Counted from the first letter of the stretch, positions 8,387 through 17,610 are shown. The stretch: DNA of 64,000 nt from DATIUV01 sp049322755 (GCA_049322755.1 JBMOQX010000007.1:99160-163159), one strand, 5' to 3'. The notes: generated by a model not told the origin, from the letters alone. Numbers and translations are program-made.

Positions 8387-9409
8387 TCACTGCTTGAGGA
8401 AGCCGGCCTTGGTCATCAGGTCCTTGTGGCGCTGCTCGGCCGCGGCAACCCACTTGACGTACTCGTCGCCGGTCATGAAGGACTGGTTGAACGCGCCCTT
8501 GGCCATGAACTCCTTCCAGTCCTGGGTTTCGCGCACTTTCTTGAACAGGTCGATATAGAAATTGACCTGGTCCTGACTCACGCCGGCGGGCATGAAGATG
8601 CCGCGCAGCATCAGGTAATCGATGTCGAGACCCGACTCCTTGCAGGTGGGAATGTCGTTCCAGGACATGGTGTCCGTCATCTTTTCCTTGTACGGCATCC
8701 GCTGGGTGTCAAACACGCACAGCGCGCGCAGCTTGCCGCCGCGCCAGTGGCCCACCGCCTCGATCGGGTTGTTGACGGTCGAGTTCACGTGGTTACCCAC
8801 GAGCTGCACCGCCACCGCGCCGCCGCCCTTGAACGGGATGTAGGTGAACTTCGCGCCGGTCGCCTGTTCCATGGCCACGGTGATGATCTGGTCTTCCTGC
8901 TTGGACCCGGTGCCGCCCATCTTGCACTTCCCGGGGCCTTCCTTCTTGCAGAACTCGACGTACTCCTTCGCGGTCTTGAACGGGGTTTCGGCGTTGACCC
9001 AGAGCACGAACTCGTCCAGCGCCAGCATCGCCACCGGGGTCAGGTCCTTCCAGTTGAAAGGCACGCCCGTGGCCATCGGGGTGGTGAACAGGTTGGAGAG
9101 CGTGATGATGATCTTGTGGGGATTGCCCTTGTCGCCCTTGACGTCGAGGAAGCCCTCGGCGCCGGCGCCGCCGGACTTGTTGATCACCACGATCGGCTGA
9201 TTCATCAGCTTGTTCTTGACCACGACGCCCTGGATGAAGCGGGCCATCTGGTCGGCGCCGCCGCCCGTTCCCGCGGGAACGATGAACTCGACCGCCTTGG
9301 TGGGTTCCCACGCCGAAGCGGTGAGGGGAGCCGCCGCAGCCACGGCGAACGTTCCGGCCAAGGCAGCCAGCTTCAGCGCCTTGCGGAGCGGGTCTTGGGT
9401 ATTTGTCAT
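8387..9409 (-). CDS. tctC: Periplasmic solute-binding protein of the tripartite tricarboxylate transporter (Bug family)
   Basis: A 340-residue protein with a signal peptide (hydrophobic stretch about 12-30, cleavage after ASA near residue 33). The mature part begins with the Bug/TctC pattern EFIVPAGTGGGADQMARFIQ and has the family's conserved GGGAVAVQLVGNHV region in the middle. It captures a carboxylate in the periplasm for TctAB. It heads the tctCBA-kinase operon. A long leader (about 110 bases) and a Crp/Fnr-like palindrome at 9571-9584 precede it, pointing to co-regulation with the ThDP-enzyme operon. The ligand is not predictable; many Bug proteins bind dicarboxylates or hydroxyacids. 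Confidence 0.9.
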   Translation of the reverse strand: MTNTQDPLRKALKLAALAGTFAVAAAAPLTASAWEPTKAVEFIVPAGTGGGADQMARFIQGVVVKNKLMNQPIVVINKSGGAGAEGFLDVKGDKGNPHKIIITLSNLFTTPMATGVPFNWKDLTPVAMLALDEFVLWVNAETPFKTAKEYVEFCKKEGPGKCKMGGTGSKQEDQIITVAMEQATGAKFTYIPFKGGGAVAVQLVGNHVNSTVNNPIEAVGHWRGGKLRALCVFDTQRMPYKEKMTDTMSWNDIPTCKESGLDIDYLMLRGIFMPAGVSQDQVNFYIDLFKKVRETQDWKEFMAKGAFNQSFMTGDEYVKWVAAAEQRHKDLMTKAGFLKQ

Positions 9410-9524
9410 GCCGCTTTCCTCCTTCAGTGTTGTCGGCCGAGCTGCGAATCGCCTCGGCCAGGGTCCCGATTGTACCTAAACCACTACAGGACGCTGACGC
9501 GGGTTTTTTCTTGTTGTGCGCATC

Positions 9525-9584
9525 ATTATTAGTGTTTTCTTCACTGGTGCAACCGGGCTTTTCCGGAAAATTGACCGGCGTCAA
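9525..9584 (-). promoter_or_regulatory. Crp/Fnr-type operator and candidate promoter upstream of tctC
   Basis: TTGACCGGCGTCAA at 9571-9584 matches the TTGAC-N4-GTCAA palindrome found at three other places. Downstream on the minus strand TTGCAC (9552-9547) and AATAAT (9530-9525), 16 bases apart, form a plausible -35/-10 pair. The box centre would then lie near -60, close to the class I position of Fnr-like activators. The -10 assignment is less sure than at the lyase operon and fhs. Confidence 0.55.
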
Positions 9585-9617
9585 GCATTTCGGTTGCGCT
9601 GCATTGCACAAAGCCGG

Positions 9618-10046
9618 TCATTTCACCAACAGCACCGGGACATCGGAGAGGTGGATCACCTTGGCCGCCACCGACCCCAGCAGCATGCCCGTCACCCGGC
9701 CCATGCCGCGGGTACCCATGAAGATCTGATCGCATTGCTTGTCGCGGGCGTACTTGGCGATCGTCTCCGCCGGCTCTCCCACGCCGATGTGGTAGACATA
9801 GGGCACCTTCGCCTCGTCCAGCTTCCGGCGCGGCTCGGCCAGGGCCTTGAGGCCCTCGTCCCGGTAGTATTCCTCCAGCTGTTCGCGCTTGATGAACATC
9901 GTCACGTTGCCGGAGACGATGGGCGGCTGGACGTTCAGCAGGTGAACCTCGATCGGCTCGCGGTACCAGCCCGCCTTGCGCACGAGCACGTCGATGCACC
10001 GATTCGAGCTTTCCGATCCGTCGACCGGGACCAGCAGCTTCAGCAT
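9618..10046 (-). CDS. Universal stress protein, UspA family
   Basis: A 142-residue single-domain Usp protein. It begins MLKLLVPVDGSESS, and the C-terminal ATP-binding signature GTRGMGRVTGMLLGSVAAKVI (G-x2-G-x9-G-S/T type) is present, so it probably binds ATP. Length and motif order are normal. It stands alone between tctC and the TerC gene, 39 bases downstream of the latter, and may be co-transcribed with it. Such proteins modulate stress survival; no specific partner is indicated. Confidence 0.9.
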   Translation of the reverse strand: MLKLLVPVDGSESSNRCIDVLVRKAGWYREPIEVHLLNVQPPIVSGNVTMFIKREQLEEYYRDEGLKALAEPRRKLDEAKVPYVYHIGVGEPAETIAKYARDKQCDQIFMGTRGMGRVTGMLLGSVAAKVIHLSDVPVLLVK

Positions 10047-10085
10047 GTTTTCTCCCGGAGCGTGTTCTTGGGCGGCGCGGCGCGG

Positions 10086-10823
10086 TCAGCGGGAGCGCTG
10101 CCCGGCCGAGTGGCCGTTTCCGGCCAAATCGACCGCCGGCGCTTCCTTGGGCGGCGTCTTGCGCAGGGCCAGCGCCTTGCCGACCGCCAGCACCAGGAGC
10201 GCTCCGGCCACCGGCGCAACCCAGTGCAGGTACGCCGCGTTGGCCTCGACCCAGTCCTTGACCACCACGTCGCCCACCGCCATGCCCCCCGCGATCCAGC
10301 CCAGCAGCATGCCGCCGCCGGTGATCACGATCGGGAACCGGTCCATGAGCCTGAGCACGAGCTTGCTGCCGAACACGATGATGGGAACGCTCACCACCAG
10401 GCCGAACACCACCAGCCCGAGGCTGTCCTTCGCCGCCGCGGCGATGGCAATGACGTTGTCCAGGCTCATCACCGCGTCGGCGACGATGATGGTCTTGATG
10501 GCGCCGATCAGGTTGGAGCTTGCGTCGATCTCGTGGCCGCCCTCGCCCTCCGGCGCCAGCAGCTTGACGCCGATCCAGATCAGCAACAGGCCGCCGACGA
10601 TCTTGAGGAAAGCGATCTTCAGGAGGTAGAGCGCGAAGAAAATGAGCACGACGCGCAACGCGATGGCGCCGAAGACGCCCCAGAAGATGGCCTGGTTGCG
10701 CTGGTGGGCCGGCAGCTTGCGGGAGGCCAGCGCGATGACCACGGCGTTGTCCCCGCCGAGCAGGATGTCGATGGCGATGATCTGCAGGACCGCGATCCAG
10801 TACTCCGGGCTTGCGAACTCCAT
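10086..10823 (-). CDS. TerC/YjbE-family integral membrane protein
   Basis: A 245-residue membrane protein with seven to eight hydrophobic helices. It carries the acidic motifs of the TerC family: IDILLGGDNAVVIALA in helix 1-2 and IVADAVMSLDNVIAIAAAA in the middle, the Asp/Asn residues thought to bind metal. Family members are linked to manganese/calcium efflux and tellurium resistance, and some assist metalation of exported proteins. It is 83 bases downstream of fhs on the same strand, separated by a strong hairpin, so it may be read with lower efficiency from the fhs promoter. The transported ion is an inference from the family. Confidence 0.88.
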   Translation of the reverse strand: MEFASPEYWIAVLQIIAIDILLGGDNAVVIALASRKLPAHQRNQAIFWGVFGAIALRVVLIFFALYLLKIAFLKIVGGLLLIWIGVKLLAPEGEGGHEIDASSNLIGAIKTIIVADAVMSLDNVIAIAAAAKDSLGLVVFGLVVSVPIIVFGSKLVLRLMDRFPIVITGGGMLLGWIAGGMAVGDVVVKDWVEANAAYLHWVAPVAGALLVLAVGKALALRKTPPKEAPAVDLAGNGHSAGQRSR

Positions 10824-10867
10824 TGCTCCTCCCAGGTTGCGCTTCCGCCAGGAGTCTGGCCGGAGCG

Positions 10868-10890
10868 CCGGCGCCCGACGCGGGCGCCGG
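10868..10890 (-). terminator. Strong GC hairpin between fhs and the TerC gene
   Basis: A perfect 10-bp inverted repeat (CCGGCGCCCG, loop ACG, CGGGCGCCGG) lies 17 bases after the fhs stop codon. There is no T-run on either side, so it is more likely an mRNA-stabilising or attenuating hairpin than a complete intrinsic terminator. Confidence 0.4.
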
Positions 10891-10906
10891 AGTCTCTACC
10901 GCGGCA

Positions 10907-12580
10907 TCAGAACAGACCCAGCACCTTGCCGTCGTCGGTGAGGTCGATCTTCTCGGCGGACGGCACCTTGGGCAGCCCGGGCATGGTCATGATGTCGCCG
11001 CAGACCATGACCACGAACTCCGCTCCCGCCGCCAGGCGCACCTCGCGCACGTTGATCGTGTGGCCCGAAGGCGCGCCCTTGAGCTGCGGGTCGGTGGAAA
11101 AGCTGTACTGGGTCTTGGCCACGCACACCGGGTAGTGCCCGTAGCCGTCGTCCTGCAGCTTCCTGATCTGGTTGCGCACCTTGGAATCCGCCGTGACTTC
11201 CTTGGCGCCGTAGATGTTCTTGGCCACGGTCTCGATCTTCTCCCACAGCGTGGCCGAGTCCGGGTAGACGAACTTGAAGTTGGAAGGTGTCGTCTCGATC
11301 AGGTTCACCACCGTCTTGGCCAGATCCGCGGCCCCCTTCCCACCCTCGGCCCAGTGCCGCGCCAGGATTACCGGCGCCTCGTGATGGGCCATACGTTTCT
11401 TCAAGAGATCCACTTCGGCCGGCGTGTCGTGGGTGAAGTGGTTAATGGACACCACGCACGGCAGCCCATAATGGTTGCGCACGTTGTTGACGTGGCGCTC
11501 CAGGTTGGCGATGCCTTTCTCCAGCGCCGGCAGGTTCTCGACGTTGAGGCTCTTCAGGTCCACGCCGCCGTGGAACTTGAGCGCGCGGATGGTGGCGACG
11601 ATCACCACCGCGTCCGGCCGCAGCCCGCTCTTGCGGCACTTGATGTCGATGAACTTCTCGGCCCCCAGGTCGGCGCCGAAGCCGGCCTCGGTGACGACGT
11701 AGTCCGCCAGCTTGAGTGCCGTCTGGGTGGCGATGACCGAGTTGCAGCCATGCGCGATGTTGGCGAACGGGCCGCCATGGATGAACGCCGGGTTGTTCTC
11801 GAGCGTCTGCACCAGATTGGGCTTCAACGCTTCCTTGAGCAGCACCGTCATGGCGCCATGGACGTTGAGGTCGCGGGCGTGGATCGGCTTCTGGTCGCGT
11901 GTGTAGCCGACGACGATGTTGCCGAGCCGGGTCTTGAGGTCCTTGAGGCTGGTGGCGAGGCAGAAGATCGCCATCACCTCGGAGGCGACCACGATGTCGA
12001 AACCGTCCTCGCGCGGGAAGCCGTTGCCGGGCCCCCCCAGCGAGACGGTGATGTCGCGCAGCGCGCGGTCGTTCATGTCCATCACCCGCCTCCAGGTGAT
12101 GCGCCGCACGTCGATGCCCAGTTCGTTGCCGTGATGGATGTGGTTGTCGATGGCCGCCGCCAGCAGGTTGTTGGCCAGGGCGATGGCGTTGAAATCGCCG
12201 GTGAAGTGCAGGTTGATGTCCTCCATGGGCACCACCTGGGCGTAACCGCCCCCGGCAGCGCCGCCCTTCACCCCGAACACCGGTCCGAGCGAGGGCTCCC
12301 GCAGGCAGATCGCCGCCTTCTTGCCGATGTGGTTGAGGGCGTCGCCCAAACCCACGGTGGTCGTGGTCTTGCCCTCGCCGGCCGGCGTCGGCGAAATCGC
12401 CGTCACCAGGATGAGCTTGCCGTTCTTTTTCTTGGCCAGGCTGTCCACCCAATCCAGCGAGATCTTCGCCTTGGTGTGGCCGTAAGGCTCCAGCGCCTCG
12501 TCGGGAATGCCGAGCTTCTTGGCGATCTCCCCGATGCGCTTCATCGTGGCTGCCTGTGCGATTTCGATATCCGATGGCAT
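10907..12580 (-). CDS. fhs: Formate-tetrahydrofolate ligase
   Basis: A 557-residue enzyme of normal length. It joins formate, ATP and tetrahydrofolate to give 10-formyl-THF. The P-loop TPAGEGKTTTTVGLGDAL is at about residues 67-84, and EPSLGPVFGVKGGAAGGGYAQV follows at about 95-115, both Fhs signatures. It is preceded by its own Crp/Fnr-like box and -10, and followed by a hairpin and the TerC gene. With formate dehydrogenase beside it, the cell can either oxidise formate for NADH or put it on folate for biosynthesis. The 10-formyl-THF hydrolase-like protein of the lyase operon would work in the opposite direction. Confidence 0.96.
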   Translation of the reverse strand: MPSDIEIAQAATMKRIGEIAKKLGIPDEALEPYGHTKAKISLDWVDSLAKKKNGKLILVTAISPTPAGEGKTTTTVGLGDALNHIGKKAAICLREPSLGPVFGVKGGAAGGGYAQVVPMEDINLHFTGDFNAIALANNLLAAAIDNHIHHGNELGIDVRRITWRRVMDMNDRALRDITVSLGGPGNGFPREDGFDIVVASEVMAIFCLATSLKDLKTRLGNIVVGYTRDQKPIHARDLNVHGAMTVLLKEALKPNLVQTLENNPAFIHGGPFANIAHGCNSVIATQTALKLADYVVTEAGFGADLGAEKFIDIKCRKSGLRPDAVVIVATIRALKFHGGVDLKSLNVENLPALEKGIANLERHVNNVRNHYGLPCVVSINHFTHDTPAEVDLLKKRMAHHEAPVILARHWAEGGKGAADLAKTVVNLIETTPSNFKFVYPDSATLWEKIETVAKNIYGAKEVTADSKVRNQIRKLQDDGYGHYPVCVAKTQYSFSTDPQLKGAPSGHTINVREVRLAAGAEFVVMVCGDIMTMPGLPKVPSAEKIDLTDDGKVLGLF

Positions 12581-12644
12581 CTTTCTTCTTCCCCTCTCCG
12601 AAATTTCTTCGATTGCCCGGCGTCGCCGCCGCAGTTTGAAAAAG

Positions 12645-12686
12645 ACTATAGAAACAGCGTTGCGAAAGAGCCTTGACCCGAGTCAA
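12645..12686 (-). promoter_or_regulatory. Crp/Fnr-type operator and promoter of fhs
   Basis: TTGACCCGAGTCAA at 12673-12686 is a palindrome of the TTGAC-N4-GTCAA type. A good -10 hexamer TATAGT lies at 12650-12645. The distance from box centre to the -10 (29.5 bases to its upstream edge) is the same as at the lyase operon, placing the box at -41.5 and the start site near 12638. This leaves a leader of about 58 bases before the fhs ATG. Confidence 0.72.
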
Positions 12687-12732
12687 GTTTCGCCATTACC
12701 CGGGCCCGCCGCGCCGGCGCAAGGAACGCGAA

Positions 12733-12755
12733 GGCCCGCGCGGTCGGCGCGGGCC
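12733..12755 (-). terminator. Possible terminator hairpin after fdhA
   Basis: An 8-bp inverted repeat (GGCCCGCG / CGCGGGCC, 7-base loop) lies about 25 bases after the fdhA stop. It is followed on the minus strand by TTCGCGTTCCTT, only weakly T-rich. It would separate fdhBA from the fhs promoter downstream. Confidence 0.35.
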
Positions 12756-12779
12756 CCGGATGACGCCGCCGCGGCTCAG

Positions 12780-15590
12780 TCATGCCGCGGCAAGCGACTT
12801 GCCTCCGCCATAGCTCGAGACTTCCGGCTCGGCGCCGCCGGCGGCAACCCGCGCGGCGCAATACTTGAACTCCGGAATCTTGCCGAACGGGTCCAGCGCC
12901 GGATTGGTCAGCAGGTTGGCCGCCGCCTCGTAGTAGCAGAACGGGATGAACACCGCGCCCCGCGGCGTGGCCTCGTCGGCGCGCGCGTAGAGCGAGATGC
13001 CGCCGCGGCGCGTTTCCACCGTGATCACACCGCCCGGCTCGACGCCGACGACGTCGAGATCGAGCGGATGGAACGAGGCCACCGGCCCCGGCTCGATGGC
13101 ATCCAGCACGCCTGCGCGCCGGGTCATCGCGCCGGTGTGCCAGTGCTCCAGCTGCCGCCCGGTGATCAACACCCAGGGATACTCGTCGTCCGGGCGCTCG
13201 TTGGCCGGGATCAGGTCGGCGGGGACGAACTTGGCACGCCCGCTGGGCGTCGGGAAATCCTCGACGAACACCACCGGCTGCCCGGGATCCTGATCGTCCT
13301 TGCACGGATAGGTGACGGAGCTCTGCTCCTCGAGCCGCTGCCAGGAGATGCCGGCGATCGAGGGCATCGCCTTGCGCATCTCGTCGAACACGGCGGCGAC
13401 GCCGCTTTCCGGTCCCTTGTAGTTCCAGTCCAGACCGAGGCGCCGCGCCATCTCCTGGATGATCCACAGGTCCTGGCGCGCCTCCCCGGGGAGGTCCAGC
13501 GCCCGCCGGCCGAGCTGCACCATGCGGTCGGTGTTGGTGACCGTGCCGGTTTTCTCCGGCCAGGCGGAGGCCGGCAGGATGACGTCGGCCAGATACGCCG
13601 TCTCGGTGAGGAAGATGTCCTGCACCACCAGCCAGTCGAGGTGGGCCAGCGCCTCGCGCGCGTGGTTCAGGTCAGGATCCGACATCGCCGGGTTCTCGCC
13701 CATGATGTACATGCCCTTGATCTGGTCCGCCAACACCGCGTCCATGATCTCCACCACGGTCAGGCCCGGCTTGGGATCCAGCGTCGCGCCCCACAGCTTC
13801 TCGAAGCGAGCGCGGGCCTCGGGGTCGTCGACCCGCTGATAATCGGGGAACACCATCGGGATCAGCCCCGCGTCGGAGGCGCCCTGCACGTTGTTCTGGC
13901 CGCGCAGCGGATGCAATCCGCACCCCGGCCGCCCCACCTGCCCGGTCATCAGCGCCAGCGCGATCAGGCAGCGCGCGTTGTCGGTGCCGTGGACGTGCTG
14001 GGAAATGCCCATGCCCCAGAGGATCATCGAGCCCTTGGAGGTGGCGTAAAGCCGCGCCACCTCACGGATGGTCTTGGCGGGAATGCCGCAGAGGGGCGCC
14101 ATGCGCTCGGGGCTGTAGCCCTTGACGTTCTTCTGCAGCTCATCGAAACCCAGGGTCCGGTCGCGGATGAAGTCCGCGTTCACCAGCCCCTCGTCGATGA
14201 TGGTGTAGATCATCGCGTTCAGCAGCGCCACGTCGGTGTCGGGCTTGAACTGAAGGAAGTAGGTGGCGTGCGGCGAAAGCTCGGTCTTGCGCGGGTCGGC
14301 GACGATCAGCTTGACCCCCTGCTTGGCGGCGTTCTTGATCCAGGTCGCGGCGACCGGATGGTTCACCGTCGGGTTGGCGCCGATGACGACCACCACCTCG
14401 GCCTTGAGCACGTCGCTCACCTGGTTCGAAACGGCGCCCGAGCCGATGCCTTCGAGCAGCGCCGCAACGCTGGAGGCGTGGCACAGGCGCGTGCAATGAT
14501 CGACGTTGTTGCCGCCGAATCCGGTGCGCACCAGCTTCTGGAACAGGTAGGCCTCCTCGTTGGAACCTTTGGCCGAGCCGAAGCCGGCCAGCCCCGCGCC
14601 GCCGTGGGCTTCGCGGATCGCGCGCAGCCTGCCCGCGGCCAGGTCCAGCGCCTCGTCCCAGGTGGCTTCACGGAAGATCTCGTGCCAGTTCTCCGGGTCC
14701 ATGGCGAAGTTCGCCGACTTGGGCGCGCCCGGCTTGCGGACGAGGGGCTTGGTCAGGCGCTGGCGGTGGTGCACGTAGTCGAAGCCGTAGCGGCCCTTGA
14801 CGCACAGCCGGCTGTGGTTGGCCGGGCCGTCGCGGCCGGTGACGTACTGGATCTTGTTGTCCTTGACGTGGTAGGTCAGCAGGCAGCCGACGCCGCAGTA
14901 CGGGCACACCGAGTCCACCGTCTTGTCGACCTGCTTCAGGCCGACGTCGCGCGCAGGCATCAGCGCACCCGTGGGGCAGGCCTGCACGCATTCGCCACAG
15001 GCGACACAGGTGCTGGCGCCCATCGGGTCGTCGAAGTCGAACACGATCTTGGAATGATCGCCGCGGAAGGCATAGCCGATGACGTCGTTCACCTGCTCCT
15101 CGCGGCAGGCGCGCAGGCAGCGGGTGCACTGGATGCAGGCGTCGAGCCGCACCGCCATGGCGGGATGGGACAGATCCGGCGCCACCGGCGCACGGGCCTC
15201 GAACCGCGGTTTGCCGACCTGGAGCTTTTCCGCCCACTGGTCCAGCTCGTTGTGGAGCGTGTATTCCTTCTGCGGCATGTCGGCGAGCAGCAGTTCCAGC
15301 ACCATCTTCTGCGAGTGCCGCGCCCGCTCGCTGTCGGTGGAAACTTCCATGCCCGCCTTGGGCGCGCGGCAGCACGACGGGGCCAGCACGCGCTCGCCCT
15401 TGATCTCGACGACGCAGGCGCGGCAGTTGCCGTCCGGGCGCATCCCTTCCATGTAGCAGAGGTGCGGGACTTCCACTCCGTAGCGCTTCGCGGTCTGCAG
15501 GATGGTTTCGTTGCTGTAGCCGGTCACGGGCTTGCCGTCGAGCTTGAACTCGATCGCTTCCGGCCGGATTTCCAGATCGCTCATCTTCAT
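12780..15590 (-). CDS. fdhA: NAD-type formate dehydrogenase, catalytic (alpha) subunit
   Basis: A 936-residue molybdopterin oxidoreductase with a NuoG-like N-terminus. A [2Fe-2S] ferredoxin domain (C45, C56, C59, C73) is followed by a His/Cys segment near 113, two 4Fe-4S motifs (C152-C162 and C195-C205), then the MGD domain with its own cluster (C229, C232, C236, C263). The active-site position is Cys370 followed by His371 in TRLCHASS, so this is a cysteine and not a selenocysteine enzyme. The C-terminal MGD-binding domain starts around 810. It oxidises formate to CO2 and passes electrons along the cluster chain to FdhB for NAD reduction in the cytoplasm. It lies 36 bases downstream of fdhB. 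No small delta subunit or fdhD gene is visible nearby. Confidence 0.93.
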   Translation of the reverse strand: MKMSDLEIRPEAIEFKLDGKPVTGYSNETILQTAKRYGVEVPHLCYMEGMRPDGNCRACVVEIKGERVLAPSCCRAPKAGMEVSTDSERARHSQKMVLELLLADMPQKEYTLHNELDQWAEKLQVGKPRFEARAPVAPDLSHPAMAVRLDACIQCTRCLRACREEQVNDVIGYAFRGDHSKIVFDFDDPMGASTCVACGECVQACPTGALMPARDVGLKQVDKTVDSVCPYCGVGCLLTYHVKDNKIQYVTGRDGPANHSRLCVKGRYGFDYVHHRQRLTKPLVRKPGAPKSANFAMDPENWHEIFREATWDEALDLAAGRLRAIREAHGGAGLAGFGSAKGSNEEAYLFQKLVRTGFGGNNVDHCTRLCHASSVAALLEGIGSGAVSNQVSDVLKAEVVVVIGANPTVNHPVAATWIKNAAKQGVKLIVADPRKTELSPHATYFLQFKPDTDVALLNAMIYTIIDEGLVNADFIRDRTLGFDELQKNVKGYSPERMAPLCGIPAKTIREVARLYATSKGSMILWGMGISQHVHGTDNARCLIALALMTGQVGRPGCGLHPLRGQNNVQGASDAGLIPMVFPDYQRVDDPEARARFEKLWGATLDPKPGLTVVEIMDAVLADQIKGMYIMGENPAMSDPDLNHAREALAHLDWLVVQDIFLTETAYLADVILPASAWPEKTGTVTNTDRMVQLGRRALDLPGEARQDLWIIQEMARRLGLDWNYKGPESGVAAVFDEMRKAMPSIAGISWQRLEEQSSVTYPCKDDQDPGQPVVFVEDFPTPSGRAKFVPADLIPANERPDDEYPWVLITGRQLEHWHTGAMTRRAGVLDAIEPGPVASFHPLDLDVVGVEPGGVITVETRRGGISLYARADEATPRGAVFIPFCYYEAAANLLTNPALDPFGKIPEFKYCAARVAAGGAEPEVSSYGGGKSLAAA

Positions 15591-15626
15591 TGGCTTGACC
15601 TCACCTTGCTTCGCCCCGGGACCCGC

Positions 15627-17330
15627 TCAGGCCTCGATCTCGTGGCGGAAAAACTTGATCACGCTGCGCACCGGATTGGGCGCCGCCTGCCCCAGGCCGC
15701 AGATCGACGCGTCGGCCATGGCGCGGGAGAGCTCCTCCAGCAGCGGCACGTCCCACGACGGCTTCTCCAGCAGCGTCAGCGCCTTCGCCGTGCCGACACG
15801 GCAGGGAGTGCACTGCCCGCAGGACTCGTGCTTGAAAAAGCCGATCAGGTTGCGCGCAGCGTCGCGCGCCCTGTCCTGGTCCGAGAGGATGACGACCGCC
15901 ATCGAGCCGATGAAGCAGCCGTGACTCTCCAGCGTGCCGAAATCCAGCGGGATGTCCCCCATCGATGCCGGCAGTATGCCGCCGGATGCGCCACCCGGCA
16001 GGTAGCCGTAGAACTCGTGGCCGTCCTGCATCCCGCCGCAATACTCGTCGATCAGCTCGCGCACGGTGATTCCGGCAGGCGCCAGTTTCACCCCGGGCTC
16101 CTTCACCCGGCCGCTGACCGAGAACGAGCGCAGGCCGGTGCGGCCATGGCGGCCGTGGGCGGTGTACCAGGCGACGCCTTTCTCCAGGATGTCGCGCACC
16201 CAGTACAGGGTCTCGAAGTTGTGCTCCAGCGTCGGATGGCCGAACAGCCCCACCTGGGCGACGTAGGGCGGGCGCAGGCGCGGCATGCCGCGCTTGCCCT
16301 CGATGGACTCGATCATCGCCGACTCTTCGCCGCAGATGTAGGCGCCGGCACCGCGGCGAAGATGGATCGGCGGCAGCGCACACGGCGGATCCCGCTGCAA
16401 CGCCTTCAGCTCGCGCTCCAGCAGCTCGCGGCAGCCGTGGTACTCGTCGCGCAGGTAGATGTAGACCTCGGCGACCTGGCAGACCCAGGCGGCGATCAGC
16501 ATCCCTTCCAGGAAGCGGTGGGGATCGCGCTCCAGGTAATGGCGGTCCTTGAACGTGCCCGGCTCGCCTTCGTCGATGTTGACCGCCATCAGGTGCGGCA
16601 TCGGCTCGGCGCGCACGATGCGCCATTTACGGCCGGTGGGGAACCCGGCGCCGCCAAGCCCGCGCAGCCCGGAGTCCTCCATGGTCTTCATCAGCTGCTC
16701 GGCGCCGAGCTTGCCCGCGAGGCACTCGGCCAGCAGCCGATACCCGCCCTGGGCGCGGTACTGCCGGTAGGAAACCGCCTTGGGCGCCGCGTCCCGGACC
16801 TCGCCGCGGCGCGCCGCCGCGGCCACGGCCTGCGCCTCGGCGTGCTCGAACGGTTTCTGGCCGACAATGGCCACCGGCGCCCCCGCGCAGCGCCCCACGC
16901 AGGGCGCCGGGATGACCCGCACGTCCGGTCCCAGCAGCTTCGTCAGCTTCGCCATCAGATCCTGCGCGCCCGCCATTTCGCAGGAAAGGGAATCGCAGAC
17001 CCGCACCGTGACCTTGGGCGGCGCAGCGTCTCCCTCGCGCACGACGTCGAAATGGTGATAGAACGTGGCCACCTCGTACACCTCGGTGAGCGCCAGGTTC
17101 ATTTCCTTGGCGAGCGCCGCCAGGTGGGCGGCGGAAAGGTGCCCGTAAGCGTCCTGGATCCTGTGCAGATGCTCGATGAGGATATCGCGGCGGCGGGGCT
17201 GCTTGCCCAGCAGCGCCTGCACCTGCGCGAGGGCCTCGGGGTCCGCGACGCGGCCCTTGGCCGTGGCGCGCACGCGCTTGGCCGCGCCGCCGGCGGGGGT
17301 CATGGGGATCAGGGTTCGATCATTCATCAC
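15627..17330 (-). CDS. fdhB: Formate dehydrogenase, NADH-binding subunit (NuoE-NuoF fusion)
   Basis: A 567-residue protein. The first 170 residues resemble NuoE/HoxF N-terminal thioredoxin-like [2Fe-2S] domains, with cysteines in VCDSLSC and CVGRC. The remainder is NuoF: the FMN-site glycine loop GLRGLGGAGFPTGRKW near residue 225, the NADH-site stretch YICGEESAMIESIEGKRG, and the 4Fe-4S motif ESCGQCTPCR with a fourth Cys in ICGLGQ. It accepts electrons from FdhA and reduces NAD+. The fusion removes the need for a separate gamma subunit. The gene starts the fdhBA operon; the 280 bases upstream contain no TTGAC-N4-GTCAA box, unlike the neighbouring operons. Confidence 0.92.
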   Translation of the reverse strand: MMNDRTLIPMTPAGGAAKRVRATAKGRVADPEALAQVQALLGKQPRRRDILIEHLHRIQDAYGHLSAAHLAALAKEMNLALTEVYEVATFYHHFDVVREGDAAPPKVTVRVCDSLSCEMAGAQDLMAKLTKLLGPDVRVIPAPCVGRCAGAPVAIVGQKPFEHAEAQAVAAAARRGEVRDAAPKAVSYRQYRAQGGYRLLAECLAGKLGAEQLMKTMEDSGLRGLGGAGFPTGRKWRIVRAEPMPHLMAVNIDEGEPGTFKDRHYLERDPHRFLEGMLIAAWVCQVAEVYIYLRDEYHGCRELLERELKALQRDPPCALPPIHLRRGAGAYICGEESAMIESIEGKRGMPRLRPPYVAQVGLFGHPTLEHNFETLYWVRDILEKGVAWYTAHGRHGRTGLRSFSVSGRVKEPGVKLAPAGITVRELIDEYCGGMQDGHEFYGYLPGGASGGILPASMGDIPLDFGTLESHGCFIGSMAVVILSDQDRARDAARNLIGFFKHESCGQCTPCRVGTAKALTLLEKPSWDVPLLEELSRAMADASICGLGQAAPNPVRSVIKFFRHEIEA

Positions 17331-17610
17331 AAATGCCTTTCCAGCGTGGGTCGGCGTCTTGCGAGCGGCCTGCCAGACATTTGTGACCTGCGTGGCTGCA
17401 GTCCACAGCGGCGCGCCGGTTCCGCTTGGCTGCGGGCCGCCGGCGCGGGTCCATCGCGCTTCGGTTCGTCTCCCTGCTCTGTCGCCCTCGTCCGTCGACC
17501 CGCGTGGCCAGGAGAAACGCCTAGTTTTCAGTTTGAAACATATGCCGACGGAAATTCCCCGTCAGCAATAAATTGACAACAAGGCTGCAGGTTTTGTGCC
17601 ACGTTCCCCG
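17331..17610. other. Intergenic region upstream of fdhB / downstream of sucD
   Basis: This stretch should hold the fdhBA promoter and the end of the sucCD transcript. I see a hairpin at 17544-17566 but no palindrome of the Crp/Fnr type and no open reading frame with protein-like composition. Confidence 0.5.
17544..17566 (-). terminator. Possible terminator hairpin after sucD
   Basis: On the minus strand GCTGACGG and CCGTCGGC pair over 8 bp (one G-T) around a 7-base loop, 45 bases after the sucD stop. No T-run follows directly, so termination strength is uncertain. Confidence 0.35.

Noticed and set aside
12507..17576. A 1689-codon rightward frame opposite fdhA and fdhB
   Set aside because: It is the antisense shadow of two well-supported GC-rich genes and has Arg/His/Leu-rich composition without any domain.
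17331..17610. A Crp/Fnr box before fdhB, expected from the neighbouring operons
   Set aside because: TTGAC occurs at 17572 but no matching GTCAA half-site lies four bases further, and no other palindrome was found.
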